From contig CASFVT010000014.1 of assembly GCA_949298195.1 (NCBI GenBank), positions 1 through 44,663 of the forward strand: a stretch of 44,663 nucleotides of DNA, in the 5' to 3' direction. Below are positions 30,524 to 39,476 of this stretch, piece by piece. Every line of letters starts with the position of its first letter. The first letter of the stretch is position 1. The position numbers were made by a program, and so were the translations under genes. A model generated the notes under the pieces. It saw nothing but the letters and a program-made list of their open reading frames with translations. It made no database searches and was not told the origin of the DNA. The DNA is from an uncultured Bacillota bacterium (GTDB lineage Bacteria > Bacillota_I > Bacilli_A > RFN20 > CAG-826).

Positions 30524-31574
30524 CCCGATTTTCCGCGTCAACTCGACTGGTCCGGAATACCGGGCGAGCCTCCGTTCACGACTCATCGTCGGTTTCGTCC
30601 TCATCGCCATCCTCGTTCCCTGCCTCATCGTCGGGAGCTGGGCTTTCTTTGCCGCGGTGGGGCTGTTTCTCGCCATTGCCGTCCTCGAGATGATCAGGGC
30701 TCCGGGAAAGAAATACCACTGGTGGATTTACGTCATTTCCTATTTGACCACTTTTGCTTTTGTCTATTGGTTCGTTTTCAAGGGTAACGGAGCTGCCTAT
30801 CTCGAGAGTATCGAAAGTGGGGAACCCTTTGTCTTCTCCCTCGAGGACTACTTTTCCACGCTCGACATTTCCATCATCACGGTGGCCGTCACCATTGGCC
30901 TCTACCTTCTGACCGCGATCCTCGATAAGGACTTTGGCTTCGACGATGCATCTTACTTCATCGCCTTTTCGATTCTCCTCGGACTCGGCTTCCAGTCGGT
31001 CTACTTCCTCCGTTATTACCCTTTCTACCTCGGCTCCTCGCCTCTTTACTCCGGCTATGAGTGGTATGGCGGCATGTCTTATGATGCCTATGCCGGAACC
31101 GGGGAATTCAGATACCTGATCTCGACCGAACTCATCTTCTTCGCCATGATCGGCGGCGTCTTCAACGATACTTTCGCCTACTTTGGCGGGGTCTATTTCG
31201 GCAAGCACCCCTTGAACAAAAGGATTTCCCCCCACAAAACGATCGAAGGCTTTCTCATCGGCTGGTTTGCCTCAACGGCGTCATTGCTTGTCATCGGGCT
31301 TGTCCTGGCCGCGACTGGTTATCCAATCCTACCGACCCTTGATCTCGCCCACTGGTATTACATCGTCCTCTTGGCCATCGTCATTCCCCTCATCGCCGTC
31401 CTTGGCGACCTCTCCCTTTCGATGGTCAAAAGGCACTTCGGGATCAAGGACTTCGGCAACGTCCTCCGAGGGCACGGTGGTGTTCTCGACCGGGTCGACT
31501 CCCTTCTTTTCGTTGCGATTGCCACGACCATTATCTGCATCTTCATTACCAACGGGTGGAATTTCTTCATATGA
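30516..31574 (+). CDS. cdsA: Phosphatidate cytidylyltransferase CdsA
   Basis: 352 residues, a polytopic membrane protein that makes CDP-diacylglycerol. The C-terminal signature S-KR-KD-GHGG-DR-D is present at about 302-328 (SMVKRHFGIKD, RGHGGVLDRVD), with Arg where Pro is usual before GHGG. The N-terminal half holds several extra membrane and loop segments, so the protein is longer than the common 270 residues. The ATG at 30516 has GGAGG 9 bp upstream and overlaps uppS by 8 bp; dxr overlaps by 4 bp. Confidence 0.95.
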   Translation: MANPIFRVNSTGPEYRASLRSRLIVGFVLIAILVPCLIVGSWAFFAAVGLFLAIAVLEMIRAPGKKYHWWIYVISYLTTFAFVYWFVFKGNGAAYLESIESGEPFVFSLEDYFSTLDISIITVAVTIGLYLLTAILDKDFGFDDASYFIAFSILLGLGFQSVYFLRYYPFYLGSSPLYSGYEWYGGMSYDAYAGTGEFRYLISTELIFFAMIGGVFNDTFAYFGGVYFGKHPLNKRISPHKTIEGFLIGWFASTASLLVIGLVLAATGYPILPTLDLAHWYYIVLLAIVIPLIAVLGDLSLSMVKRHFGIKDFGNVLRGHGGVLDRVDSLLFVAIATTIICIFITNGWNFFI

Positions 31575-32737
31575 GGAAAACTCTCTTGCTGCTCGGGGCG
31601 AGTGGGAACATCGGGACCCAAACCCTCGATCTCTTGAAAGGCCGGTTCGCAGGCGAATACGTCCTTAAGGGGGTAAGCGTCGGTAAGAACGTGCTGCGCC
31701 TGAAGGAGATATTGGGCGAGTTCCCCTCCGTGAAATGGGCCTATCTCGAGGAAGAAGGGGCGGTCGTTTCCTTGAAAAAGGAATTCCCGGATGTCGTTTT
31801 CTTCAGCGGTGAGTCTGGGCTCGGGGAACTAGTTGATGCTTGTTCAGCGGATTACGTCCTGAATGCCATTGTCGGATTTGCCGGCCTCTTGCCGAGCTTA
31901 CGGACAGTCATAAGCGGACGGACTCTTTTGCTAGCCAACAAGGAATCGTTGGTCGTCGGGGGCGAACTGATTAATTCAATAAGAAGAAAAAGCGGCGCCA
32001 GGATTTATCCCATCGATAGTGAACACGTAGCCCTTGCCAAATGTCTTTCCCGTGTGGGAGGCGACACCGTGGATCACTTGATCATAACCGCATCTGGCGG
32101 CCCTTTTTATGGCAAAAACCCCTTGGAATTGACGAAAATAACTGTCGAGGAAGCCCTTTGCCACCCCACTTGGCGAATGGGAAAGAAGATCACCATCGAT
32201 TCGGCGACAATGGTCAACAAAGGCTTCGAACTCGTCGAAGCGGCTTATTTATTCGACGTCGATCCTTCCTCGATCGAAGTGCGGGTCGATCGTCGTAGCC
32301 GCGTCCATAGCGCGGTCGCCTTACGGGATGGTAGTTACCTCGCCGATGTCGGGCCTAGCGACATGCACGGTCCGATTGCCTATGCCTTGAGCCTCGGTAG
32401 CGAAGGCGGTGGAGTGGAAAAAACGATGGATCTCTCGACGATCCCAGGAACTGATTTCCAACCATTCGACAAGGAAAATTGCCCGGCCATTTCACTTATT
32501 CTCGAAGCTTATCGACGCGGAGGGACGGCCCTGGCCTCCCTCAATGCAGCCAACGAGGAAGCGGTTTCCCTTTTCCTTGACGGAAAAATTTCCTTCCCAT
32601 TCATCATCGGGGTCTGTAGGCTTTCCCTTGGCTACCCCCTCCTCGGGGGTCACGGGCGGGAGTTGGATTATGCTTCCCTCTATGAAGCGGATCGCTTCGC
32701 CCGGGAAGCCACGCGCAAGACATTTTTGAACAACTAA
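31571..32737 (+). CDS. dxr: 1-deoxy-D-xylulose 5-phosphate reductoisomerase
   Basis: 388 residues. NADPH-binding GASGNIGTQ (9-17), the metal-site motif IDSEHVA, ASGGPF, and TIDSATMVNKGFE are all conserved. It catalyses the committed step of the MEP isoprenoid pathway, supplying the precursors for UppS. The ATG at 31571 overlaps the cdsA stop (ATGA). rseP starts 2 bp after its stop without a Shine-Dalgarno sequence, implying reinitiation. Confidence 0.96.
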   Translation: MRKTLLLLGASGNIGTQTLDLLKGRFAGEYVLKGVSVGKNVLRLKEILGEFPSVKWAYLEEEGAVVSLKKEFPDVVFFSGESGLGELVDACSADYVLNAIVGFAGLLPSLRTVISGRTLLLANKESLVVGGELINSIRRKSGARIYPIDSEHVALAKCLSRVGGDTVDHLIITASGGPFYGKNPLELTKITVEEALCHPTWRMGKKITIDSATMVNKGFELVEAAYLFDVDPSSIEVRVDRRSRVHSAVALRDGSYLADVGPSDMHGPIAYALSLGSEGGGVEKTMDLSTIPGTDFQPFDKENCPAISLILEAYRRGGTALASLNAANEEAVSLFLDGKISFPFIIGVCRLSLGYPLLGGHGRELDYASLYEADRFAREATRKTFLNN

Positions 32738-32739
32738 CC

Positions 32740-34083
32740 ATGGACGTCTTCATTACCATCGTCATCATCGTCGTGCTCCTTGGGATCCTGATCGGTCTTC
32801 ACGAGCTTGGCCACCTCATCGTGGCCAAGGCTTTCAATGTCTACTGCCTCGAATACTCGATTGGTTTCGGGCCGAAGCTATTTTCACGCCGCTGGCGGAA
32901 CGGGGAGACCGCCTACTCACTGCGGGCCATCCCCTTCGGCGGTTATGTCTCGATGTACGGCGAGGGAGTCGAATTGCCCGATGGGATGAGCGTTCCTCCC
33001 GAACGGGCCCTCGAGGGCATTTCTCGCCCAAGGCAAGCCATGATCATGGGCGCGGGAATCATGGTCAATCTCTTCCTCTCGGTCCTCTTCGCCTTCATTT
33101 ACTCGACCTGCTTCCCCGAGACCTCTCCATATGGGAGTTTCTCGACCGGGATCGGCCTCAACGGAAACCTCGTTGCCCCCGAGGAGGGGGCCTATGGTGG
33201 CTATTACCTCTATGCCGACGGGGATATCGATGGGGCGAAACTGCCCGAAGGCGCTCTCCTATACGCCCCGACTGGCTATTCGCACATCGAGGAAGAGGGC
33301 GGGACCCAGATTCAACGGCCATACTTCCTCGTCGATGCGGCCTCTCAGATTGATGGACGCGATTACGTGGCGATGTATCGGGTCGAGTCGACTGCCTACG
33401 CCAACGATTTCTTCTCGAATCTCCGCTTCTATGAAGCCGACCCCGATTTCTATCCGACCGCCGGCGAACTCGCCATCGGGCTTTCCGCGATTCCCGCCTC
33501 ACTTGATAGTCCCTATGAGTTCCTCGGAGGGGAGGAAATAGTCCTCGACCTTACCTTCCTCACGGACGGCGAGGAGATCGATTTCGCCACAAGGACCACC
33601 AAGACCTTCGAGGGCAATTTCGTAGACGGCAGTCTTGTCTTCGATGCCACGATCAGCAATGCCAGTCGAAACAGGTGGCGTTCCTTCCCCGAGGCGATGT
33701 CGCTATTCGCCCAGCAGTACGTTCAGTTCTTCGTCATGATCGGAACCGGTCTATCGAAACTCTTCACTTTCGATTTGGCAGGTCTTGGTTCGGTGGTCAT
33801 GATGGGGAGCCAAGTAAACGTCCTCACCCAGACGATCGGAATCGGCCAGGCCTTCTTCTGGTACGGCTCGGCCCTCTCCCTCAACTTGGCCATCTTCAAT
33901 CTCATCCCGATTCCCGGCCTCGACGGTTGGCAGCTCCTCGTCACCACCGTCGAGGGGGCGACCAAGAAGAAAATCCCCGACAAGGTCAAGACCATCGTCA
34001 GCTACGTCGGGCTGGGCTTCCTCATCGTCCTTTGCCTCATCTTGATCGTGAAGGACATTCTCTCGGTCTCCGGCTTGATCTAA
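32740..34083 (+). CDS. rseP: Site-2 (intramembrane) metalloprotease RseP/RasP
   Basis: 447 residues. HELGH at 21-25 in the first membrane segment and LDG at 394-396 in the third are the zinc ligands of S2P proteases. Between them lies a long extracytoplasmic part (about 125-320) that I could not match to a clear PDZ domain; it is acidic and larger than in B. subtilis RasP. Proteases of this type cut anti-sigma factors and remnant signal peptides. proS, which follows in B. subtilis, is absent; polC follows after 50 bp. Confidence 0.93.
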   Translation: MDVFITIVIIVVLLGILIGLHELGHLIVAKAFNVYCLEYSIGFGPKLFSRRWRNGETAYSLRAIPFGGYVSMYGEGVELPDGMSVPPERALEGISRPRQAMIMGAGIMVNLFLSVLFAFIYSTCFPETSPYGSFSTGIGLNGNLVAPEEGAYGGYYLYADGDIDGAKLPEGALLYAPTGYSHIEEEGGTQIQRPYFLVDAASQIDGRDYVAMYRVESTAYANDFFSNLRFYEADPDFYPTAGELAIGLSAIPASLDSPYEFLGGEEIVLDLTFLTDGEEIDFATRTTKTFEGNFVDGSLVFDATISNASRNRWRSFPEAMSLFAQQYVQFFVMIGTGLSKLFTFDLAGLGSVVMMGSQVNVLTQTIGIGQAFFWYGSALSLNLAIFNLIPIPGLDGWQLLVTTVEGATKKKIPDKVKTIVSYVGLGFLIVLCLILIVKDILSVSGLI

Positions 34084-34133
34084 GGCGGATCAATTCCCTG
34101 CGCGGTGGTTATCATTTTCGAAGGAGGTAGTGC

Positions 34134-37100
34134 ATGGACGGCAAAATGGAACGCTTTCTCGCCTCGATTGGCCTCGATCCGGCCTCTTTCGATCTATCAT
34201 TCGTCCACTGTGGGTGGAAGAAGCAGAGCCACGATACGGTCGAGATGCTCATCCTCAAGGATTCCCCTTGGAGCGGTCAGGAACTGTCCCTCTTCGAGGA
34301 AGGACTCGCCAACATCAACTACCCCTATGAACTCCATTTCCAATACGGGAGCGACATCGCCTTGAATGACCTTTCCTCGCTCCTCGAGGATTGGTATCTC
34401 CTCCATTACCGGGAACCGGCATCCTTCAATCTTGCCCTCGGTGAGGGAAGGGAAGTGCTCTGCCTTCCCCTCGGGGAAAGGGGAATCGAGGATATCGCCG
34501 AACCGGTCAGGAACTTCCAATCGCTCCTCGATTTCCTCGAATACCCCTTCCTTCTCAAGAAGGCCAAGCCGATGCCTCTCAAAGAAGAGGTCGAACCCCG
34601 CCATCTCCTCCGCGACGAGGACGAGGAGAAGGCTTACCGCGAGACGATGGCCAGCCTCACCGCCTCCTACATCCAAGGGATGAAGGAAGAGAAGGCCATC
34701 TCCTCGGCCAAGAAGGCGTACCGCCGAGGGGATTACCATGAACTCGACGACCTCTCCCTCATCGAGACGATGGACGGGGGGAATGTCGAATTCGTCGGGA
34801 CCGTCTATAGCGCCGAAATCCGGCCGGTGAAAGGCGGGAATGTCCTTTTCCTTGGCGTCGGCGAGGAAAGCGGTGCCATCAACGTCCGGGCTGGCAAGTC
34901 GATGACGGGCCTGAGCGATGACGACATGAAGAAGTTCAATCCCGGTGACCGGGTAAGGGTCAAGGGAGCCGTTACCATCTCCCGCTTCAATTTCGAGCAC
35001 CAAGTGACCGCCCACGCAATCGAAAAAGCCCCGGAGAAAGTCCGCCGGAGCGACGAGGAGCCGGTCAAGCGGGCCGAGCTCCACCTCCACAGCAAGATGT
35101 CGAGCATGGACGGGGTCTCGAGTCCCGACGAGTACTTCAAAGCCGCTAGGGCGATGGGACTCACCGCCCTCGGTTTCGTCGATCACGGGGTCGTGCAGGC
35201 CTTTCCCGCGGTCGAACGGGCGGCCAAAGGCAGCGGCATCAAGCCGATCTACGGTTGCGAATTCAACATGGTCGACGATCCTGTCTATGTCTATAATCCG
35301 GCCCGGATTCCCCTTCGGAAGGCCCGTTATTGCGTTTTCGACTTCGAAACGACCGGCCTCTCCTCCCGTTTCGACCACGCAACAGAATTTGGCTGCGTCA
35401 TCGTCGAAAACGGCACCATCGTCCGTCATTTCGACACCTTCATCAATCCAGGCGTCCCCATTCCGGCGAAAATCGTTGAAAAGACCCACATTACCGACGA
35501 GATGGTCAAGGATGCCCCTAGCGAGGCCGAAGCCGCCAAGATCATTTCCGAGGTCATCGGGGATGCCATACTGGTATCCCATAACGCGGCCTTCGATGTC
35601 GGCTTCCTCAACAAAATGCGGGCTCGGGCCGGGCTCCCCCCAATCGAGAACCCCGTCGTCGATACCCTTGCCTTGTCACACTATCTCTTCCCCAACGCGA
35701 AGTTCCATAACCTCGGAGCCCTTTCCCGAAACCTGAAACTTGATGTCTATGACGTCAACAAGGCCCACCGGGCCGATTTCGATGCGGAGGTGCTCAATAA
35801 CGCCTGGCAAAGCATCATCCCCATCCTTTCCAGGGACGACCAGGACATCACCCACGCGGACCTCTCCGAACTCAAGATCACCGATAACGGCGTCTACCGC
35901 CACATCAAGCCGGTTCACGTGGTGGCCCTGGCCAAGGATCAAGCCGGCCTCAAGGACCTCTATCGGCTCGTTAGCCTGGCTCACACGCGCTACCTCGCCG
36001 CGGGTTCGACCCCGAAAATCCCGCGCTTCGAATTGGCTGCCCACCGCGACCACCTATTGTTTGGGAGCGCCTGCTGCAATGGTGAGATTTTCATAACGGC
36101 TTCCCAAAAATCGGCCGTAGAAGCCGAACGGATGATGGGTTTCTATGATTTCATCGAACTTCAACCCCCAGCCAATTATTCGTTCCTTGTCGATAGTGGC
36201 GATCTCTCGGAATCCGAGTTGGGCGAGGTGCTTCGGGGAATCGACGAAAGCGCTTCTCGGCTTGGCAAAAGAGTCGTCGCGACCGGTGATGCCCACTACG
36301 TCGATCCCGAGGACAAGCTCATCCGCGACATCTACATCGTCCAGCGGGGCATCAACGGGGCCCGCCACCCTCTCAACCCCGGGGATGGACCCAACGTCGA
36401 ACGGCATCGGAACCCTGATCAGCACCTGAGGACGACCAAGGAAATGCTCGATGCCTTCATACCGCTTTTGGGTGAGGAAAGGGCTCGGCAAATTGTCATC
36501 GATTCCTCCAATGAAATCGCCGCGGAGATCGAGCCCGTTCAAATTCTCAAAGACCGCCTTTACCCACCGACCAGCAACCTTCCGGGGACTGACGAAAAGC
36601 TGCGGGAAATCGTGTCGAAGACCTTCCGTGAACGTTATGGGGAGCATCCAGACGAAAGACTGGTCAACCGGGTCGAACGCGAGCTCAACGGCATCATCGA
36701 AAACGGTTATTCGGTCACCTATTACATCGCCCACATGTTGGTCAAAAAGGCCCATGAGGATGGCAACATCGTCGGTTCCCGCGGTTCCGTAGGCTCTTCC
36801 TTCGTGGCCAACCTGGCTGGGATTTCGGAGGTCAACCCCCTCCCTCCACACTACCTGTGCCCCCATTGCAAGACCCTCATCTGGAACGAGGATCCCTCCA
36901 TCCGGAGCGGTTATGACCTCCCGAGCAGGAAATGCCCGCAATGCGCCTCCGACATGGTTCCGGACGGACAGAACATTCCCTTTGAGACCTTCCTCGGCTT
37001 CCACGCCGAAAAAGTCCCCGACATCGACTTGAATTTCGCCGACGACTACCAGGATCGGGCCTTTGCCTATACCAGGACGCTTCTCTCGACCTCGGAGGAA

Positions 37101-38516
37101 AACGAGAAAATCGCCCGCGGGGAAGAACTCGAGAATCCCCATGTCATCCGGGCGGGTACCATCGGGGAAGCCAAGGACAAGAACTGCTTTGCCTACGTCA
37201 AGAAGTATTTCGAGGACGTCGAGCATCGCGACCCGAACACCATTTCCCGGGCCTATCTTTCCTATCTGGCCTACCGTTGCACCGGGGTCAAGCGGACGAC
37301 GGGTCAGCATCCAGGCGGCATTGTCGTCATCCCGGCGGACATGGACATCACCGACTTCACCCCCTTCCAGCACCCGGCCGACGATCCTACCAGCGACTGG
37401 CTTACCACCCATTTCGAATTCAAGAGCATGCACGACTCGGTCCTCAAAATCGACGAGCTCGGCCACCTCGACCCCCAAGCCCTCCGGATGATGTCTAACC
37501 TCACCGGGATTGACGTGACGAGCATCCCGATGAACGACCGCGCCGTCCTTTCCCTTTTCTCCTCCCCGGCTGCCCTTAAACTCCGAAGCAACCCCCTCTC
37601 TTTCAAGACCGGTTCGATTGCCCTTCCCGAATTCGGGACCGATTTCGTCCAACAGATCCTCGATACCGTCCTTCCCAAGTCATTCAATGACCTTCTCATC
37701 ATCTCCGGCATCAGTCACGGAACCAATGTCTGGCATAGCAACAGCGAGGATTACATCAAGTCCGGCTTGGCTACCTTGCAAGACGTCATCGGCTGCCGTG
37801 ACGACATCATGAACTATTTGATTCAAAAGGGCCTCGATGCCTCGGAAGCCTTCAAGATCATGGAAGACGTCCGTCACGGCAAAGGACTCAAAGAGGAATG
37901 CGTCGAACACATGCGGGAACGCGGGGTCGCCGATTGGTACATCGATTCCTGCAACAAGATCCAATACCTCTTCCCGCGGGCCCACGCGGCTGCTTATGTC
38001 ATCGCGGCCGTCCGGGTCGCCTATTTCAAGCTCTATCACCCCCTCGAGTTCTATGCGGTCTATTTCGCGACCCGTTGCGACGCCTTCGATCTCGAGGCGA
38101 TGTGCGGGGGGCTCAAGCGTTGCCTGAACGCCTATCAGCGTCTCGATGCCCAGAAAGGCCAAACCGGGGAAGCGGCCCTCAAAGACCGTGACTTCGAGGT
38201 CATGAAGTCGCTCATGGCCTCCATCGAGATGTACGACCGGGGATATAGCATCCGGCCGGTCAATCTCTACCGTTCGGCCGCCAAGGAATGGGCCATTGAC
38301 GAGAACGAACGCTGCATCTACGCACCGTTCGGCGCGGTTACCAACCTTTCCGAAAAAGCCGCCCAATCGGTCATCGATGCGCGGCCGGATGGGGAGTTCA
38401 TCTCCATCGAGGATTTGAAGGAAAGGACTTCCCTTTCAACAAGCGACATTGAACGGCTCCGTTCCCTCGGGACCCTCGATGGGTTGGGCGAGACCAACCA
38501 ACTAACGCTCTTTTAG
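34134..38516 (+). CDS. polC: DNA polymerase III alpha subunit PolC
   Basis: 1460 residues, full length for the Gram-positive replicase. In order: N-terminal domains, an OB fold (about 215-290), a PHP domain with ELHLHSKMSS (H317, H319) split by the inserted DnaQ-like 3'-5' exonuclease (DFETTG 403-408, HNAAFD 483-488), a zinc-finger CPHC/CPQC pair, and the polymerase active site DIDLN near 963-967. AAGGAGG lies 5-6 bp before the ATG. Its presence marks the Bacillota. An extended -10 promoter for tRNA-Pro lies just after the stop. Confidence 0.97.
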   Translation: MDGKMERFLASIGLDPASFDLSFVHCGWKKQSHDTVEMLILKDSPWSGQELSLFEEGLANINYPYELHFQYGSDIALNDLSSLLEDWYLLHYREPASFNLALGEGREVLCLPLGERGIEDIAEPVRNFQSLLDFLEYPFLLKKAKPMPLKEEVEPRHLLRDEDEEKAYRETMASLTASYIQGMKEEKAISSAKKAYRRGDYHELDDLSLIETMDGGNVEFVGTVYSAEIRPVKGGNVLFLGVGEESGAINVRAGKSMTGLSDDDMKKFNPGDRVRVKGAVTISRFNFEHQVTAHAIEKAPEKVRRSDEEPVKRAELHLHSKMSSMDGVSSPDEYFKAARAMGLTALGFVDHGVVQAFPAVERAAKGSGIKPIYGCEFNMVDDPVYVYNPARIPLRKARYCVFDFETTGLSSRFDHATEFGCVIVENGTIVRHFDTFINPGVPIPAKIVEKTHITDEMVKDAPSEAEAAKIISEVIGDAILVSHNAAFDVGFLNKMRARAGLPPIENPVVDTLALSHYLFPNAKFHNLGALSRNLKLDVYDVNKAHRADFDAEVLNNAWQSIIPILSRDDQDITHADLSELKITDNGVYRHIKPVHVVALAKDQAGLKDLYRLVSLAHTRYLAAGSTPKIPRFELAAHRDHLLFGSACCNGEIFITASQKSAVEAERMMGFYDFIELQPPANYSFLVDSGDLSESELGEVLRGIDESASRLGKRVVATGDAHYVDPEDKLIRDIYIVQRGINGARHPLNPGDGPNVERHRNPDQHLRTTKEMLDAFIPLLGEERARQIVIDSSNEIAAEIEPVQILKDRLYPPTSNLPGTDEKLREIVSKTFRERYGEHPDERLVNRVERELNGIIENGYSVTYYIAHMLVKKAHEDGNIVGSRGSVGSSFVANLAGISEVNPLPPHYLCPHCKTLIWNEDPSIRSGYDLPSRKCPQCASDMVPDGQNIPFETFLGFHAEKVPDIDLNFADDYQDRAFAYTRTLLSTSEENEKIARGEELENPHVIRAGTIGEAKDKNCFAYVKKYFEDVEHRDPNTISRAYLSYLAYRCTGVKRTTGQHPGGIVVIPADMDITDFTPFQHPADDPTSDWLTTHFEFKSMHDSVLKIDELGHLDPQALRMMSNLTGIDVTSIPMNDRAVLSLFSSPAALKLRSNPLSFKTGSIALPEFGTDFVQQILDTVLPKSFNDLLIISGISHGTNVWHSNSEDYIKSGLATLQDVIGCRDDIMNYLIQKGLDASEAFKIMEDVRHGKGLKEECVEHMRERGVADWYIDSCNKIQYLFPRAHAAAYVIAAVRVAYFKLYHPLEFYAVYFATRCDAFDLEAMCGGLKRCLNAYQRLDAQKGQTGEAALKDRDFEVMKSLMASIEMYDRGYSIRPVNLYRSAAKEWAIDENERCIYAPFGAVTNLSEKAAQSVIDARPDGEFISIEDLKERTSLSTSDIERLRSLGTLDGLGETNQLTLF

Positions 38517-38536
38517 TAGCCAAGTTGGAGCGGTGG

Positions 38537-38545
38537 TGCTATATT
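38537..38545 (+). promoter_or_regulatory. Extended -10 promoter for tRNA-Pro
   Basis: TG-C-TATATT (38537-38545) is an extended -10 element 16 bp before the tRNA. No -35 box at normal spacing is evident. Confidence 0.5.
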
Positions 38546-38561
38546 TACGTCCGCGTCGGAG

Positions 38562-38638
38562 CGGGACGTAGCACAGCTTGGTAGTGCGCCTGGTTCGGGA
38601 CCAGGAGGTCACGGGTTCAAACCCCGTCGTTCCGACCA
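38562..38638 (+). tRNA. tRNA-Pro (CGG)
   Basis: A 77-nt cloverleaf. The acceptor CGGGACG pairs with CGTTCCG, the D arm is GCAC/GTGC, the anticodon stem CCTGG/CCAGG encloses TTCGGGA with anticodon CGG, and the T arm is ACGGG/CCCGT. ACCA is encoded at the 3' end. It reads CCG codons. A terminator follows. Confidence 0.97.
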
Positions 38639-38650
38639 AATGAGAAAAAG

Positions 38651-38673
38651 TGCCGATAACATCGGCATTTTTT
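38651..38673 (+). terminator. Terminator after tRNA-Pro
   Basis: TGCCGAT-AAC-ATCGGCA followed by six or more T residues. Confidence 0.9.
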
Positions 38674-38680
38674 GTTATGT

Positions 38681-38716
38681 GTAAGACTATTTGTAAGACT
38701 ATTCGCAAGACTATTT
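38681..38716. repeat. Three tandem copies of a 12-bp repeat
   Basis: GTAAGACTATTT (38681-38692), GTAAGACTATTC (38693-38704) and GCAAGACTATTT (38705-38716) lie head to tail just after the tRNA-Pro terminator. It is an isolated minisatellite with two substitutions. Confidence 0.85.
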
Positions 38717-38731
38717 TTCGCGATGACGGCT

Positions 38732-38754
38732 AAAAAGCCTCCGACGGGGGAGGC
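38732..38754 (-). terminator. Terminator of the minus-strand membrane protein gene
   Basis: On the minus strand GCCTCC, a 6-nt loop, GGAGGC and five T residues, 15 bp downstream of the stop of the gene at 38769. Confidence 0.85.
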
Positions 38755-38768
38755 ATTTGATGTTCTGG

Positions 38769-39170
38769 TTAGTTTTTCCCGCCGTCTTCCCTGGCGAGGG
38801 GGAAAATTCCTTCCCAAGCCGCTAGGATGAGGATGCCGGCAATCGTGTTCACCAAGATGAGGGATAGGATTCCCCAGACGATCATCTCTCTCTTGCTCTT
38901 GGCCCTGTTCAATTTCCACCACGTGATTGCCCCGATGGGAATCGCCAGCGCGTAGAGGACGAGGCATACTACCAAAGTGGTGGTATTGATGGCTCCGGCG
39001 GTGAAGGAAGCGCAGACGATGAGGGGCCCGAGAGCCATCCCGATGGCCAAGAAAGTCTTTATGGCTATCACCAAGGCCGGGATCCTTCCCTCGGCTTTCG
39101 GCGTCAGCTCATCCAGCGGTTGTAGTCCGTCGTGTTCGTCTTGGGTCTCTTCGATTTGCTGTTCTTCCAT
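38769..39170 (-). CDS. Small membrane protein of unknown function
   Basis: 133 residues. An acidic N-terminal tail (1-28) rich in Glu, Gln and Asp precedes three hydrophobic segments at about 31-57, 63-85 and 96-118. The loop between segments 2 and 3 (KLNRAKSKR) is positive, so it is probably cytoplasmic, with the N-terminus inside too. I do not recognise the family. AAGGAA lies upstream of the ATG on the minus strand and a terminator follows the stop, so it is likely a real, separate transcription unit. Confidence 0.7.
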   Translation of the reverse strand: MEEQQIEETQDEHDGLQPLDELTPKAEGRIPALVIAIKTFLAIGMALGPLIVCASFTAGAINTTTLVVCLVLYALAIPIGAITWWKLNRAKSKREMIVWGILSLILVNTIAGILILAAWEGIFPLAREDGGKN

Positions 39171-39476
39171 TGGAATTCCTTCCTAAAGCGTGGGGTCTCG
39201 CTTCACTTAGCCGGAAATAACGGATTGCCCGGTTCGTAGGTAATTATGATGCCGTCCCACCCCATGTTCACGTGTAAATCATCCCCATTCCGTTGACTCA
39301 TTGCCCTTTGCCGGTTGTTGCCATTTAAGAAATTTGGCATTCCAGATAGCAATCCGACCTCGCGATTCCCTACCGTTGGTTTGATGTTTTCAACCACGGA
39401 GCGAGAAGTTCTCCTCTTCCGCCATTGCGGGAAAAAACACGTCTACCGACAATAGAGGCAGAAAGGCGGTGGTCAC
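39171..39476. other. Spacer with lower GC and small inverted repeats
   Basis: A 306-bp gap between divergent genes. It holds an imperfect stem CCG-TGGTT/AACCA-CGG (39373-39399) and a TGCCA/TGGCA repeat near 39330. A minus-strand frame of 64 codons from a GTG (39203-39397) has a possible binding site but no recognisable product; I do not call it a gene. The last part holds a plausible promoter for the XRE gene. Confidence 0.5.
39425..39453 (+). promoter_or_regulatory. Possible promoter of the XRE regulator gene
   Basis: TTGCGG (39425-39430), a 17-bp spacer and GACAAT (39448-39453), 23 bp before the ATG. The match is moderate. The inverted repeat at 39373-39399 lies about 26 bp upstream of the -35 box and could be an operator. 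Confidence 0.4.

Noticed and set aside
36054..37652. 532-codon minus-strand frame opposite polC
   Set aside because: Shadow of polC without recognisable domains.
38502..38708. Minus-strand frame containing GTTGFEPVTSWSRTRR
   Set aside because: This is the well-known false protein read from the antisense strand of a tRNA gene, here tRNA-Pro.
39203..39397. 64-codon minus-strand frame from GTG
   Set aside because: Possible weak binding site but no family, low-GC composition unlike neighbours, and no support beyond openness; left as part of the spacer.
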